Shown: positions 37,164 through 46,401 of the stretch, in pieces
How positions within the stretch are numbered: the stretch's first letter is position 1
Layout: every line of letters starts with the position of its first letter
Origin: an uncultured Tolumonas sp.
GTDB taxonomy: Bacteria > Pseudomonadota > Gammaproteobacteria > Enterobacterales > Aeromonadaceae
Length of the DNA: 64,000 nucleotides
Reading direction: 5' to 3'
Assembly: GCF_963556105.2 (NCBI RefSeq)
Contig: NZ_OY829947.1
Location: forward strand, 1-64,000
Position numbers and translations under genes: made by a program
Notes under the pieces: generated by a model
Database searches by the model: none
What the model saw: the letters and a program-made list of their open reading frames with translations, nothing else
What the model was told of the DNA's origin: nothing

Positions 37164-37983
37164 ATTTCTGCCGCTGCAGATGCATGATTTCCATCAGTTT
37201 AGCCGTGATCTCTTCCACCGAATAATTCGTGGTGTTGAGATAAGGGATCTGATGTTTACGATAGAGCGCTTCCACTTCAGCCAACTCCATTCGGCATTGT
37301 CGCAACGATGCATAACGACTGTTTTCACGCCGCTCCTGCCGGATCGCCGATAACCGCTCTGGGTCTATCGTTAAACCAAAAATCCGGTTTTTATACGGTA
37401 ACAACGCCGACGGTAGTTGCAAGTGATCCATATCATCGGCAATAAACGGGTAATTCACCGCATATACACCAAATTGCAGCGCCAGATAAAGGCTGGTTGG
37501 CGTTTTTCCGGTGCGGGATACACCTAATAAGATCACCTGTGCTAATTCCAGATTGCGCAGGGAAATGCCATCGTCATGCGCCAGCGTATAATCTATCGCA
37601 GCAATACGGGCGTCATATTTCAGCATGTTGTTTTCGGTCAGCCCGTAAGGTCGGCGCTGCGATGACGCAATGGGCTCGATACCCAACTCCTGCTGTAACG
37701 GTGCAATCAATGACTGCACCACATCCTGACAAAAACCGTGACTAGCCAAAATGATCTCTCGCACCGGTTCCGAGACAATCGAGAAAAATACCAGCGGTTT
37801 GCTACCTGATTGTAGATACATGTCGTTAATTTTTTGACAGACCTCAGTGGCTTTACTGACGTTATCAACAAAAGGAATGGTGTAAAAATCAGGCTCTAGC
37901 GGAAATTGCGACAACACCGCATGCCCTAACACTTCGGCGGTAATGGCAGTGCCATCAGAGATATAAAATACTGAGCGTTTCAT
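37162..37983 (-). CDS. ppsR: PEP synthase regulatory protein (kinase/phosphotransferase)
   Basis: A 273-residue DUF299-family bifunctional enzyme. It inactivates PpsA by ADP-dependent phosphorylation of a threonine and reactivates it by phosphate-dependent removal. The start [20 protein letters not shown] at 37983 has GGGG six bases upstream; the frame extends ten codons further without support. The P-loop-like GVSRTGKT lies at residues 154-161, followed by [20 protein letters not shown]. The C-terminus contains the family motif [16 protein letters not shown]. It lies tail to tail with ppsA, 48 bases apart, whereas in E. coli the pair is divergent. Confidence 0.95.
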   Translation of the reverse strand: MKRSVFYISDGTAITAEVLGHAVLSQFPLEPDFYTIPFVDNVSKATEVCQKINDMYLQSGSKPLVFFSIVSEPVREIILASHGFCQDVVQSLIAPLQQELGIEPIASSQRRPYGLTENNMLKYDARIAAIDYTLAHDDGISLRNLELAQVILLGVSRTGKTPTSLYLALQFGVYAVNYPFIADDMDHLQLPSALLPYKNRIFGLTIDPERLSAIRQERRENSRYASLRQCRMELAEVEALYRKHQIPYLNTTNYSVEEITAKLMEIMHLQRQK

Positions 37984-38070
37984 ATATACCCCATGCTCAT
38001 AATTACGATGCAATGGGATATAACATGAAAAATAATCACGCGTATGAAAACAATAATTCCAATATTAAGA

Positions 38071-38095
38071 AGCCATCATTTCTGATGGCTTTTTT
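38071..38095. terminator. Hairpin terminator between asmA and ppsR
   Basis: AGCCATCA (38071-38078) pairs with TGATGGCT (38083-38090), followed on the plus strand by TTTTT and on the minus strand by TCTTAATATT. Only the minus-strand asmA transcript is positioned to use it. Confidence 0.65.
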
Positions 38096-38120
38096 CTCGC
38101 GTTAATCAAACAGGTCAGCC

Positions 38121-40328
38121 TCAGAATAATTTCTTCAGCCCCTTTGATAAGGCATCACCGGCTTTTTGTTCCAGTTTTTGCTGCACCTTCTGTTTTTTCT
38201 CTTCCAGTTTGGCACCAGCGTTTTCTTTTAATGCCGCGGTCAAATCAAGAGAATATTTAGGTGCAGAGGTAGGGCCTTTAATACGGATAGGAATGGTGAC
38301 TCCGTGTAATTTATCTCGGTCAGCACCTTCCTGCCCTTTACTGGTATTGACCAATGCCGCTTTCAGCAGATAGTTAATGTCATCTGCTTTTAGATTCACA
38401 TCCCCTTCGCCACTTACTCGCAATAACGGTGATTTCATTATTAAGTCTTTATTCGTAGCAACACCTTGGTTGAATAAAATTGATGCCGTTAACTCAGTGA
38501 AATCAGTTTTTTCCACATTACTGGTCGCAACAGCTTGTTCCCCGCCTTTCAAACCAGACAAGGCCGCTTTAGCATCACGAATAGTTTTGGCGACGTTGAT
38601 TCCACGCCATGCGCCATCTGTAACACGGGTGTTTAAGTTACCGGTGAGGCTATTTTTTAATGCGCTGGTATCCCCCCCCTGCATCGCCAAACTGCCAGCC
38701 ACTGTTGCCCTGCCCTCTATTTTTTCAAAACCAGCAAACTGTTTCAGTAAGGCATAAATATCAACACCCGCAATGTTGGGTTTCACGCTAATGCGTGGGC
38801 TAGAAGTCGTCGTTGCTGAACCGCTCGCAGCGATATCGCCACCAAACGCTTTCAAACTTAATGCAGGGATTGAAAGCAAACCGTTTTTGATGTTGAACAG
38901 CAATGACAGATCTTTGGCATCGAGGGCAGCATACTTCAGTTGCCCTAGATTAACCTGACCATCCATATTCAGTGCATTTAACCCTGAAAGATCGATTTTT
39001 GCTGGTGGTGTTTTATTGCCTGCACTCTGCTCTGTATTCTCTTTCGCGGTTGAATTTGCAGATTTAGATGCGGTCATATAACGATTCAGATCTAACGACT
39101 GGGCTTTCAGATCAAATCGAATAGCGGGATTACTGAACCCTTTTACATCGGCATTAAGCGCTAGCGGATTCTGATCGAGCGAACCGGCCAATGCCGTGTT
39201 GATATGCTGTGCCTTCACTTCGGCAGCAAGTTTGCCGGTAAGATCTACCGGCAAGGCTTTCATATCACCATTGGTAACATCACCCTTAATAATCAACTGC
39301 GGCAAACTCAAAGCTTGTGCTGCTAATTTGAAAGCTAAAGGGCCACTAACCGCCAATTTTACTGCTTGTGTATCCTGGGTGGCGTTCAAATCAAATTTAA
39401 CCGTTTTGGCATTAACTTGCTGGTTATCACCAGACAAACCTTCCAATTTGAAATTGCTATCAATTTTTCGGGTTGCACCGTTTAATGAAGCTGAAAAACT
39501 AATGGTATCCGCACTGGTATTTTTATCGGTTACATTTAATTTAGGTGCCGTCAGCGTCAGTTTGAATGTCTCTTTACCCAGTTTGCCATCCAGTACGTTA
39601 TACAAGCCATCCAATAGTAATTGCCCTGTTTTCTTATCAAAGTTCACCCGATCTAATTTGGTGTTCACTTGCAGATCTAAGACTGGTGCAGTGCTTTGTA
39701 AGCGAGAGCTGAAATCAATATGTCCGGCACTTTGCGCCGTGATGGTGTCACCAAACAAAGACAGGTCGCTTAACATCACTTGCTGACCAGATTGCTGATC
39801 AAGATACTTAAAACTGCTATTGGCGATATTGAATTGTGCAAGATGAAAATCAGAACCTGAAGATGTGGTATTCGTTGCCTGGTTTGCTCCCGTGACATCA
39901 GGGAGAGCTTTATTACCCGCTGGTTTGTTCGTGTCAGCCAGATCAGCAAAATTAAATTGCCCGGTTTTATCCTTGATCAGATTGATCGTGGCACCTTGAA
40001 TATCCACTTCATTGATAATGAATTTTTTCGATAACAATGGCCAAAACTGCATTGTCACGCGTGCATTTGAGACATGAGCAAACAGTGCGTCGGCGTTACG
40101 TTCTGATAAATTGACATCAGATAAAGCAAGGCCTGGTTTGGGAAATAGCGACAAACTGATGGGACCATTGAATTTTAATGTACGCTGTTTTTCAGCCTTC
40201 ACCCATGCTTCTAATCTTGGTTTCAGGGAATTAGCATCGAAAGTAGCTGTGATATAAAACACTGAGCCCGCAAGTAAAACGACAACACTACCAGCGGAAT
40301 AAAGCGAGTATTTGGTGATTTTGTTCAT
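38121..40328 (-). CDS. AsmA-family protein
   Basis: A 735-residue envelope protein anchored by one N-terminal membrane segment (~7-28). The AsmA N-terminal domain is clear (FNGPISLSLFPKPGLALSDV, VTMQFWPLLSKKFIINEVDI, GATINLIKDKTGQFNFADL). A long beta-rich periplasmic body follows, with a low-complexity Ser/Thr/Asn stretch near residue 145 and another near 420. The C-terminal AsmA domain (ALNMDGQVNLGQLKYAALDA; SLTGNLNTRVTDGAWRGINV) leads to a Lys/Glu/Gln-rich tail. The superfamily forms groove-shaped proteins implicated in phospholipid transport to the outer membrane. Which E. coli paralogue (AsmA, YhjG, YicH) is closest cannot be judged by eye. Confidence 0.9.
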   Translation of the reverse strand: MNKITKYSLYSAGSVVVLLAGSVFYITATFDANSLKPRLEAWVKAEKQRTLKFNGPISLSLFPKPGLALSDVNLSERNADALFAHVSNARVTMQFWPLLSKKFIINEVDIQGATINLIKDKTGQFNFADLADTNKPAGNKALPDVTGANQATNTTSSGSDFHLAQFNIANSSFKYLDQQSGQQVMLSDLSLFGDTITAQSAGHIDFSSRLQSTAPVLDLQVNTKLDRVNFDKKTGQLLLDGLYNVLDGKLGKETFKLTLTAPKLNVTDKNTSADTISFSASLNGATRKIDSNFKLEGLSGDNQQVNAKTVKFDLNATQDTQAVKLAVSGPLAFKLAAQALSLPQLIIKGDVTNGDMKALPVDLTGKLAAEVKAQHINTALAGSLDQNPLALNADVKGFSNPAIRFDLKAQSLDLNRYMTASKSANSTAKENTEQSAGNKTPPAKIDLSGLNALNMDGQVNLGQLKYAALDAKDLSLLFNIKNGLLSIPALSLKAFGGDIAASGSATTTSSPRISVKPNIAGVDIYALLKQFAGFEKIEGRATVAGSLAMQGGDTSALKNSLTGNLNTRVTDGAWRGINVAKTIRDAKAALSGLKGGEQAVATSNVEKTDFTELTASILFNQGVATNKDLIMKSPLLRVSGEGDVNLKADDINYLLKAALVNTSKGQEGADRDKLHGVTIPIRIKGPTSAPKYSLDLTAALKENAGAKLEEKKQKVQQKLEQKAGDALSKGLKKLF

Positions 40329-40549
40329 ATGTCTGAATCCCGTATTACGACAATCTAAGCGAAAGATATTTGTGTGAATACTGAGCGATCATATTTACTG
40401 TACGCGCATTTCAGTAGAAATGCAGAGGGGGTGCTAAATGAGTTACTAACTTAAAGTATTGGATTACAAAATATAAAAAGCCAGCAGGAATAGATAAATG
40501 ATCAGATCCAATCTCATTCACTCTCTGCCAGCCGTGGAATCCTGAAGAA

Positions 40550-41095
40550 CTACGCCCACTCCTTCCGAATACTGGGGGTAATGCTTAAGTTCACATCGCC
40601 GGAATTAATAAAAACCTGCCCTTCACTGATAGTCACTTGCCATTGCATATTGCGCTCAGCCAGATCCACCAGCGGGGCTAACTCTTCTTCTGAAAAATCA
40701 ACAATGCGCAAATTATCCTGACGATTGAGTAAAGCTTGGTTTTGCTGCCACCACAGATCAACCGCTCGGCCGGCATAAGTATAAAGCGTCACCTGCTCTG
40801 AGCGATTACAGCCTTTTTTCAAGCGTCGTTCGTCGGGTAAACCGACTTCTATCCAATGCTCGATACCACCGTGTAAGTTTTTCAACCACAGTTCCGGCTC
40901 ATCATCGGCGCACAAGCCTTTGGTAAAAGCCAAATCATCATGAGCATTCAGCGCCCATGCCAGCAGACGGACAATAAGACGTAGATCCGTTTCGGAAGGA
41001 TGACGCGCAAGAGTCAGGTTGGCATCGAGATAAACACCGCGATCGAGATCGGCAATATTCAGCATTGCCTTAAAAATAGTGGCTTTAAGTGCCAT
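40550..41095 (-). CDS. yaeQ: YaeQ family protein
   Basis: A 181-residue cytoplasmic protein with the full YaeQ pattern. It has MALKATIFKAMLNIADLDRG, LARHPSETDLRLIVRLLAWA, ELWLKNLHGGIEHWIEVGLP and TLYTYAGRAVDLWWQQNQAL. The fold is related to PD-(D/E)xK nucleases, but no in vivo function is firmly known; early work proposed effects on transcription antitermination. AAGG lies eight bases upstream of the ATG. It precedes, on the same strand, a region with no obvious partner gene. Confidence 0.95.
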   Translation of the reverse strand: MALKATIFKAMLNIADLDRGVYLDANLTLARHPSETDLRLIVRLLAWALNAHDDLAFTKGLCADDEPELWLKNLHGGIEHWIEVGLPDERRLKKGCNRSEQVTLYTYAGRAVDLWWQQNQALLNRQDNLRIVDFSEEELAPLVDLAERNMQWQVTISEGQVFINSGDVNLSITPSIRKEWA

Positions 41096-41128
41096 CAGAA
41101 ACCTTAGATAAACAGACAGACCGGTAGT

Positions 41129-42766
41129 TTAAAATACCTGCGCCTGATTGCGACCGTTTTCTTTTGCGCGATACATCGCGAGATCGGCATTTTTAGTTAA
41201 TGTCAGTTCATCCGTGCCATGTTCAGGGTAAAGAGCAATACCAATACTGCAGGAAATATTTAATTCCAACCCAGCCAACAGAAATGGCTGATTCAACGCA
41301 TGACGAATTTTCTCTGCAATCAGGAATGCACTTTGTTGATCAGACACATCAGGCAGCAGGATCACAAATTCATCACCACCGATCCGGCAAACCGTATCCG
41401 ATGCCCGCATACACTGCTGCATTCGTTTGGCCGCCTCTTTTAACAACAAATCACCGATGTCATGCCCAAAACTATCGTTCACGGGTTTGAATTTATCCAA
41501 ATCAAGAAACATTAAAGCCAGTTTTTTGTTGTAACGGTTACTCAGCCGCATTGCTTGCTTCAGTCGATCGGAAAACAACACGCGGTTTGGCAATTCCGTC
41601 AACACATCATAATGCGCTAACCAACGATGACGTTCTTCGCTCAGTCGTAACGCTTCAGCTGCCTGGAAACGCTCTATGGCTATCGCCGCCAGATTCGCTG
41701 ATTCCTCAATTAATCGAATATCCTCTGCTTTCGGGATGTGTTGTTCATGATGATATATAGCAAATGTACCCAACACTTTATTTTTGGAACCATAAATTGG
41801 CTCCGACCAACACGCCCCTAATCGGGCACTTTCAGCCAATTTGGTATAAGCAGCCCAATACGGATGAGTCGCAATATCTGCAACAATAACCCGTTTACCG
41901 GTAAAAGCTGCAGTGCCACATGAACCAACGCCAATCCCGATTTCTGTGCCATTAATCGCCTCATTGTAAAATTCGGGGAGACTCGGTGCTGCGCCATACA
42001 ACAGGTGTTTCTCTTCTTTGTCTAACAACAAAACCGAACACATCATATTGGGGTATTCCGCTTCAACGCCCCGCACAATCGCCAGTAATATTGTTTTTAG
42101 CGGTGCACCTTTGGATAACAATTCCAGCACCTGATTGTGAGAATGTTCGTGTAACTCGCGCCGTTTCCGTTCGGTAATATCCAGCTTCACAGCGACATAT
42201 TGTGTGATTTGACCTGCTTTGTTATAGACCGGCGAGATATAAGCCTGCTCCCAATAAATCTCACCATTTTTACGACGATTGATAAATTCACCCGACCACG
42301 AAACGCCTTTAGAGAGTGCGCCCCACATGGCTTGATACACGGCAGGGCTGGTTAAACCAGAGCTGAGTATGCGCGGGTTTTGCCCGATAACTTCAGTCGG
42401 CGAATAACCCGTCACTTCCGTGAATTGCGGATTAACATAACGAATATAGGCATCAACACCGGCAATAACGACGGAAACCGGGCTCTGCTCAATTGCGGTA
42501 TACAAGGTCCGCAACCGATCTTCATGCTGTTGGCTTTTAGCCAACTCGGCCTTTAATTTTCTATTTTGATGGAAAACATAACCTGCAAGGGTAATAGCAA
42601 TAACCAATATCCCAGAAATGATTTCAGTTAATACATAAGCCCAGTCATAAAAGTTGGACGATGTCTGCTCTGGGAATTCAGCAGTGTTGGCGACAGCTAT
42701 TTCACTGAAAAAAATCAGTAATGTGGAAATGGAAATCAGGCATAGCAAACGAATAATGCTCTTCAT
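41129..42766 (-). CDS. PAS-GAF-GGDEF diguanylate cyclase
   Basis: A 545-residue inner-membrane protein. An N-terminal hydrophobic stretch (~7-26, possibly a signal peptide) and a second membrane segment (~48-68) enclose a short periplasmic loop, too small for a normal ligand domain. A PAS domain (~85-200; YTAIEQSPVSVVIAGVDAYI, YVAVKLDITERKRRELHE), a GAF domain (~215-365) and a GGDEF domain (~385-545) follow. The active site GGDEF is intact, with RASD five residues earlier as an inhibitory site. It should synthesise c-di-GMP. It follows yaeQ on the minus strand with a 33-base gap and could be transcribed into yaeQ. Confidence 0.92.
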   Translation of the reverse strand: MKSIIRLLCLISISTLLIFFSEIAVANTAEFPEQTSSNFYDWAYVLTEIISGILVIAITLAGYVFHQNRKLKAELAKSQQHEDRLRTLYTAIEQSPVSVVIAGVDAYIRYVNPQFTEVTGYSPTEVIGQNPRILSSGLTSPAVYQAMWGALSKGVSWSGEFINRRKNGEIYWEQAYISPVYNKAGQITQYVAVKLDITERKRRELHEHSHNQVLELLSKGAPLKTILLAIVRGVEAEYPNMMCSVLLLDKEEKHLLYGAAPSLPEFYNEAINGTEIGIGVGSCGTAAFTGKRVIVADIATHPYWAAYTKLAESARLGACWSEPIYGSKNKVLGTFAIYHHEQHIPKAEDIRLIEESANLAAIAIERFQAAEALRLSEERHRWLAHYDVLTELPNRVLFSDRLKQAMRLSNRYNKKLALMFLDLDKFKPVNDSFGHDIGDLLLKEAAKRMQQCMRASDTVCRIGGDEFVILLPDVSDQQSAFLIAEKIRHALNQPFLLAGLELNISCSIGIALYPEHGTDELTLTKNADLAMYRAKENGRNQAQVF

Positions 42767-42913
42767 AAGCAGCCTTCTTATTACGTTAGGTTAGCGTCAC
42801 CGAAAAAATCCAGCAGCCCTTATTTCAAGTTTAACCGATAAACCTGATTCATGTTTTTAGCCTGCCAAAATTTCAAAGCTACGGCACATTTCCACGTAAA
42901 AACACGAATTCAA

Positions 42914-42927
42914 TGTAAACGATTCCA
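42914..42927. promoter_or_regulatory. GalR operator upstream of alpha-galactosidase
   Basis: TGTAAACGATTCCA fits the GalR/GalS consensus TGTAAnCGnTTACA with the same deviation as the E. coli galE external operator. It lies 111 bases upstream of the alpha-galactosidase ATG. A galR gene is encoded 10 kb downstream. Confidence 0.75.
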
Positions 42928-43037
42928 TAATCATATTGCGATCACAGTCACCAAAATCATGACGACTTATAATTCTCACCACAAAATAAAATATCACTAT
43001 ATCTATCAATAACTTGTTGTCTGGACGGACTATTCCA

Positions 43038-45158
43038 ATGAATACTCAGATAGTTAAATTACATAGCGCCAATTCAACGCTTATTTTGCAGACTAAGCCC
43101 GCCATCGAAATTCTATACTGGGGAGAAAAATTACAGACCGACTTTGATGTAAACGTTCTCTCAATACTAAAACGTGCAGTGCCACATGGTCGTTTGGATA
43201 CCAACATACCGCTGACTCTGAGCCCGGAGCATGGGCGTGGATTATTCAGCAGCCCTGGTTTAGAAGGTCACCGTAATGGCAAAGATTGGTCGCCGGTGTT
43301 TCATTTTAAGTCGCTGACAGAAGAGCAAAATGCATTACTGGTCGTCTGTGAAGACACCATTGCAGGCTTACAACTGCACATTGAATTACGTTTAGATCCA
43401 CAGACCGATGTGCTGCAGTTGCGTCATAGCTTGACCAATCTCAAACCAGAAACATATCAGGTCGATCGGTTTGCGGTGACTCTGCCTTTACCAGAACGTG
43501 CCGACGAGCTGTTGGCCTTTCATGGGCGCTGGGTACGGGAGTTTCAGCCGCATCGCCTCAATCTGAAACACGGTGGTTATCATCAGGAAAATCGCCGTGG
43601 GCGGACTTCCCATGAGAATTTCCCTGCCTTTATTCAAGGCACCACCGGTTTTAAAGAGCAGCAGGGCGAAGTGTGGGGTTTCCATTTCGGCTGGAGCGGC
43701 AACCACCGCCTGCGTTCCGATGTAAAAACTGATGGCCGCCGTTTTATGCAAGCCGAAGCGCTCTATTTTGCTGGTGAAATTCAGCTCGCCGAGCAGGAAA
43801 GTATTTCCACTCCGTGGCTGTATGCAACCTATAGCCAAGACGGGCTGAATGGCATGAGTCACGCCTTCCACCAGTTTGTACGTCAGCAAATTCTGCACTT
43901 CCCGACCAATAAACCGCGCCCAGTACATTTGAACACGTGGGAAGGGATCTATTTCCAGCATGATCCGGATTACATCATGCAGATGGCGACACAAGCGGCG
44001 GAGCTTGGCGTGGAGCGTTTCATTATCGACGATGGCTGGTTTAAAGGCCGCGACCATGATCGCGCCGCATTGGGTGATTGGTATCTGGACGAGAAAAAAT
44101 ACCCGAACGGGTTGGAACCGGTGGTAACGCATGTACGCAGTTTAGGTATGGAATTCGGCATCTGGGTTGAACCCGAGATGATAAATCCCGATTCGGATCT
44201 CTATCGCGCACACCCTGATTGGCTGTTGGCCGTACCGGAATATAATCAGCCGACGGGCCGCAATCAGTATGCGTTAGATTTACAAAATCCGGATGTATTT
44301 GCCTACCTGTTGGAACGGTTAGACGATCTGCTCAATCGCTATGATATCAGCTATATCAAATGGGATATGAACCGCGAAATCGTGCAACCGGGTCACGAAG
44401 GCAAAGCGGCGATCACGGGGCAAACTCATGCGGTATATCGGCTGTTTGATGAATTGCGTACGCGCCACCCACGGGTCGAAATTGAATCGTGTGCCTCCGG
44501 CGGCGGACGGATCGACTTTGAAGTCTTAAAACGCACGCACCGCTTCTGGACATCGGATAACAATGACGCACTAGAGCGCCAGCAGATCCAACGCGGGATG
44601 AGTTATTTTTTCCCGCCGGAAGTGATGGGTTCGCATATCGGCAGCGCGCATTGTCATTGCACCGCTCGTTCGCACAGCATTCAATTTCGCGGCTTAACTG
44701 CGCTGTTCGGGCACATGGGGGTCGAGTTAGATCCGGTCAAAGAGAGTGCCGAAGAACAGGCCGGTTTTGCGCATTTTATTCGATTGCATAAGCAACTGCG
44801 CCCACTGCTGCACACAGGCAAAGTAGTGCGTATCGACCATCATGATTCCGCGATGATGATCAATGGCGTGGTGGCGGAAGACAAAACTGAGGCGGTTTTC
44901 CTGTTAAGCCAACTGGCGATGCCAACCTATTCTTTATCGGGCTCATTGCGCCTGCCAGAGTTGCTGGCAGATAAAAATTACTGCTTAACCGTGTTGGAGA
45001 AACCAGCCCGTTTTGATGGTGGTGTGATGAAAATACAACCGGAATGGCTGACTCAGGAAGAAACCGTTCTATCAGGCGAATGGCTGGCAAAAGTGGGTAT
45101 TGCCTTGCCGGTGATGGACCCGGAAAGTGCGGTTCTATTCCAATTAAAAATGCTGTAA
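43038..45158 (+). CDS. Alpha-galactosidase, GH36
   Basis: A 706-residue cytoplasmic enzyme (no signal peptide) that removes alpha-1,6-linked galactose from melibiose- and raffinose-type sugars. The start at 43038 (MNTQIVKLHSANSTLILQTK) is preferred over the upstream frame extension. The N-terminal beta-sandwich (~1-290) precedes the barrel. Residues FIIDDGWFKGRDHDRAALGD, IWVEPEMINPDSDLYRAHPD, the nucleophile D443 in YIKWDMNR and the acid/base D507 in FWTSDNNDALER are all present, as is CASGGGRID. Length is normal for the bacterial tetrameric GH36 group. It is transcribed alone towards the importer operon, from which a long terminator separates it. A GalR operator lies upstream. Confidence 0.95.
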   Translation: MNTQIVKLHSANSTLILQTKPAIEILYWGEKLQTDFDVNVLSILKRAVPHGRLDTNIPLTLSPEHGRGLFSSPGLEGHRNGKDWSPVFHFKSLTEEQNALLVVCEDTIAGLQLHIELRLDPQTDVLQLRHSLTNLKPETYQVDRFAVTLPLPERADELLAFHGRWVREFQPHRLNLKHGGYHQENRRGRTSHENFPAFIQGTTGFKEQQGEVWGFHFGWSGNHRLRSDVKTDGRRFMQAEALYFAGEIQLAEQESISTPWLYATYSQDGLNGMSHAFHQFVRQQILHFPTNKPRPVHLNTWEGIYFQHDPDYIMQMATQAAELGVERFIIDDGWFKGRDHDRAALGDWYLDEKKYPNGLEPVVTHVRSLGMEFGIWVEPEMINPDSDLYRAHPDWLLAVPEYNQPTGRNQYALDLQNPDVFAYLLERLDDLLNRYDISYIKWDMNREIVQPGHEGKAAITGQTHAVYRLFDELRTRHPRVEIESCASGGGRIDFEVLKRTHRFWTSDNNDALERQQIQRGMSYFFPPEVMGSHIGSAHCHCTARSHSIQFRGLTALFGHMGVELDPVKESAEEQAGFAHFIRLHKQLRPLLHTGKVVRIDHHDSAMMINGVVAEDKTEAVFLLSQLAMPTYSLSGSLRLPELLADKNYCLTVLEKPARFDGGVMKIQPEWLTQEETVLSGEWLAKVGIALPVMDPESAVLFQLKML

Positions 45159-45170
45159 CGCTATAAAAAT

Positions 45171-45224
45171 GGCCTGAATCGCTGCTTTAAATAACCGAAA
45201 ATTTAAAGCAGCGCTATTCAGGCC
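45171..45224. terminator. Long bidirectional hairpin terminator
   Basis: GGCCTGAAT plus GCTGCTTTAAA on the left pair with TTTAAAGCAGC plus ATTCAGGCC on the right, with one or two unpaired bases between the two stem parts. It lies between the convergent alpha-galactosidase and ABC ATPase genes. Confidence 0.85.
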
Positions 45225-45232
45225 AGTAAAAA

Positions 45233-46348
45233 TCAATGTTTACTATCGATTGGGATCTCACGTTTACCGACCGCAACGCCTTCTGCATTAAACAGATGGC
45301 AATCGCTTAGATGAATGCCTAACGAGAGATATTCGTAAAGCCCTACTGATTTATCGCCCTGGATATGCACTTTAAAACCATCTTTACCGCAATAATTACC
45401 AAACAGATAAGTGGAGTTACCCAGTCGCTCCACTACTTCACTTTGGAAAGAAAGCGAGAAATCGCCCAGATTGGTCTGGGTATGGATATGCTCAGGCCGG
45501 ATACCTAAGCGAACTTTTTCGCCCTGACTCACAAGATCTGAATTCACTGACAGAGCAATGATCTGCCCGTCAGGTAAACGCACTGAAGCCTGATCGCCCT
45601 CTAAATCATCCACCAGCGCATCGACGAAATTCATTTTTGGTGAGCCGATAAACCCAGCCACGAACTCATTTGCTGGTGCATGGTAAAGTTCCAGCGGCGA
45701 GCCAACTTGCTCCACATTACCACTGCGCAGCACCACAATCTTATCGGCCAAAGTCATCGCTTCAACCTGATCGTGGGTAACGTAAATCATGGTGTTGCCT
45801 AATTCGTGATGCAATTTAGCGATCTGCAAACGCATTTCCACGCGCAATTCCGCATCCAGATTCGATAATGGCTCGTCGAACAAAAACACTTTCGGGTCGC
45901 GCACAATCGCACGGCCAATCGCAACACGCTGACGCTGACCACCCGACATATCTTTCGGTTTTCGATCGAGTAAGGCCTCCATCTTTAATGTTTTGGCAGC
46001 AATGGCAACACGTTTGGCGATCTCATCTTTTGCCACGCCATTCATTTTCAGGCCAAAGCCCATGTTTTCCGCCACCGTCATGTGTGGATAAAGCGCATAC
46101 GATTGGAACACCATCGCAACGCCCCGATCAGCCGGGTCTACATCATTTACTTTACGCCCATCGATATACAACTCTCCTTCGGTGATCTCTTCTAACCCTG
46201 CGACCATGCGCAACAAGGTCGATTTACCACAGCCCGACGGGCCAACGAACACCACAAATTCGCCACTGTCTATTTGCAGATCAACACCATGGATCGTTTG
46301 ATTTTTTTCGTAACGTTTAACGACTTTACGCAGCGTAATATCAGCCAT
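45233..46348 (-). CDS. Galactoside ABC importer ATPase, MalK/UgpC-type
   Basis: A 371-residue ATPase. The start MADITLRKVVKRYEKNQTIH at 46348 has GGAG eight bases upstream. Walker A GPSGCGKST (36-44), signature [19 protein letters not shown], Walker B VFLFDEPLSNLD and VTHDQVEAM are intact. The C-terminal TOBE region includes GIRPEHIHT. The family signature reads M-S-G-G-Q rather than the usual L-S-G-G-Q, a tolerated variant. It is the last gene of the galactoside operon. Similarity to the ATPase at 22560-23687 is high along the whole length, suggesting an old duplication and possible cross-talk. Confidence 0.92.
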   Translation of the reverse strand: MADITLRKVVKRYEKNQTIHGVDLQIDSGEFVVFVGPSGCGKSTLLRMVAGLEEITEGELYIDGRKVNDVDPADRGVAMVFQSYALYPHMTVAENMGFGLKMNGVAKDEIAKRVAIAAKTLKMEALLDRKPKDMSGGQRQRVAIGRAIVRDPKVFLFDEPLSNLDAELRVEMRLQIAKLHHELGNTMIYVTHDQVEAMTLADKIVVLRSGNVEQVGSPLELYHAPANEFVAGFIGSPKMNFVDALVDDLEGDQASVRLPDGQIIALSVNSDLVSQGEKVRLGIRPEHIHTQTNLGDFSLSFQSEVVERLGNSTYLFGNYCGKDGFKVHIQGDKSVGLYEYLSLGIHLSDCHLFNAEGVAVGKREIPIDSKH

Positions 46349-46401
46349 TATTCTGTCTCCATCGAAATAAGCCTGACGCACTCACGCATCAGGTGGAAAA
46401 A

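Noticed and set aside
39196..39786. 196-codon plus-strand frame inside asmA
   Set aside because: It is antisense to a clear AsmA-family protein and Ser/Leu-rich from codon mirroring.
43488..44132. 214-codon minus-strand frame inside the alpha-galactosidase gene
   Set aside because: The opposite strand encodes an intact GH36 barrel with all catalytic residues; the antisense frame is a by-product.
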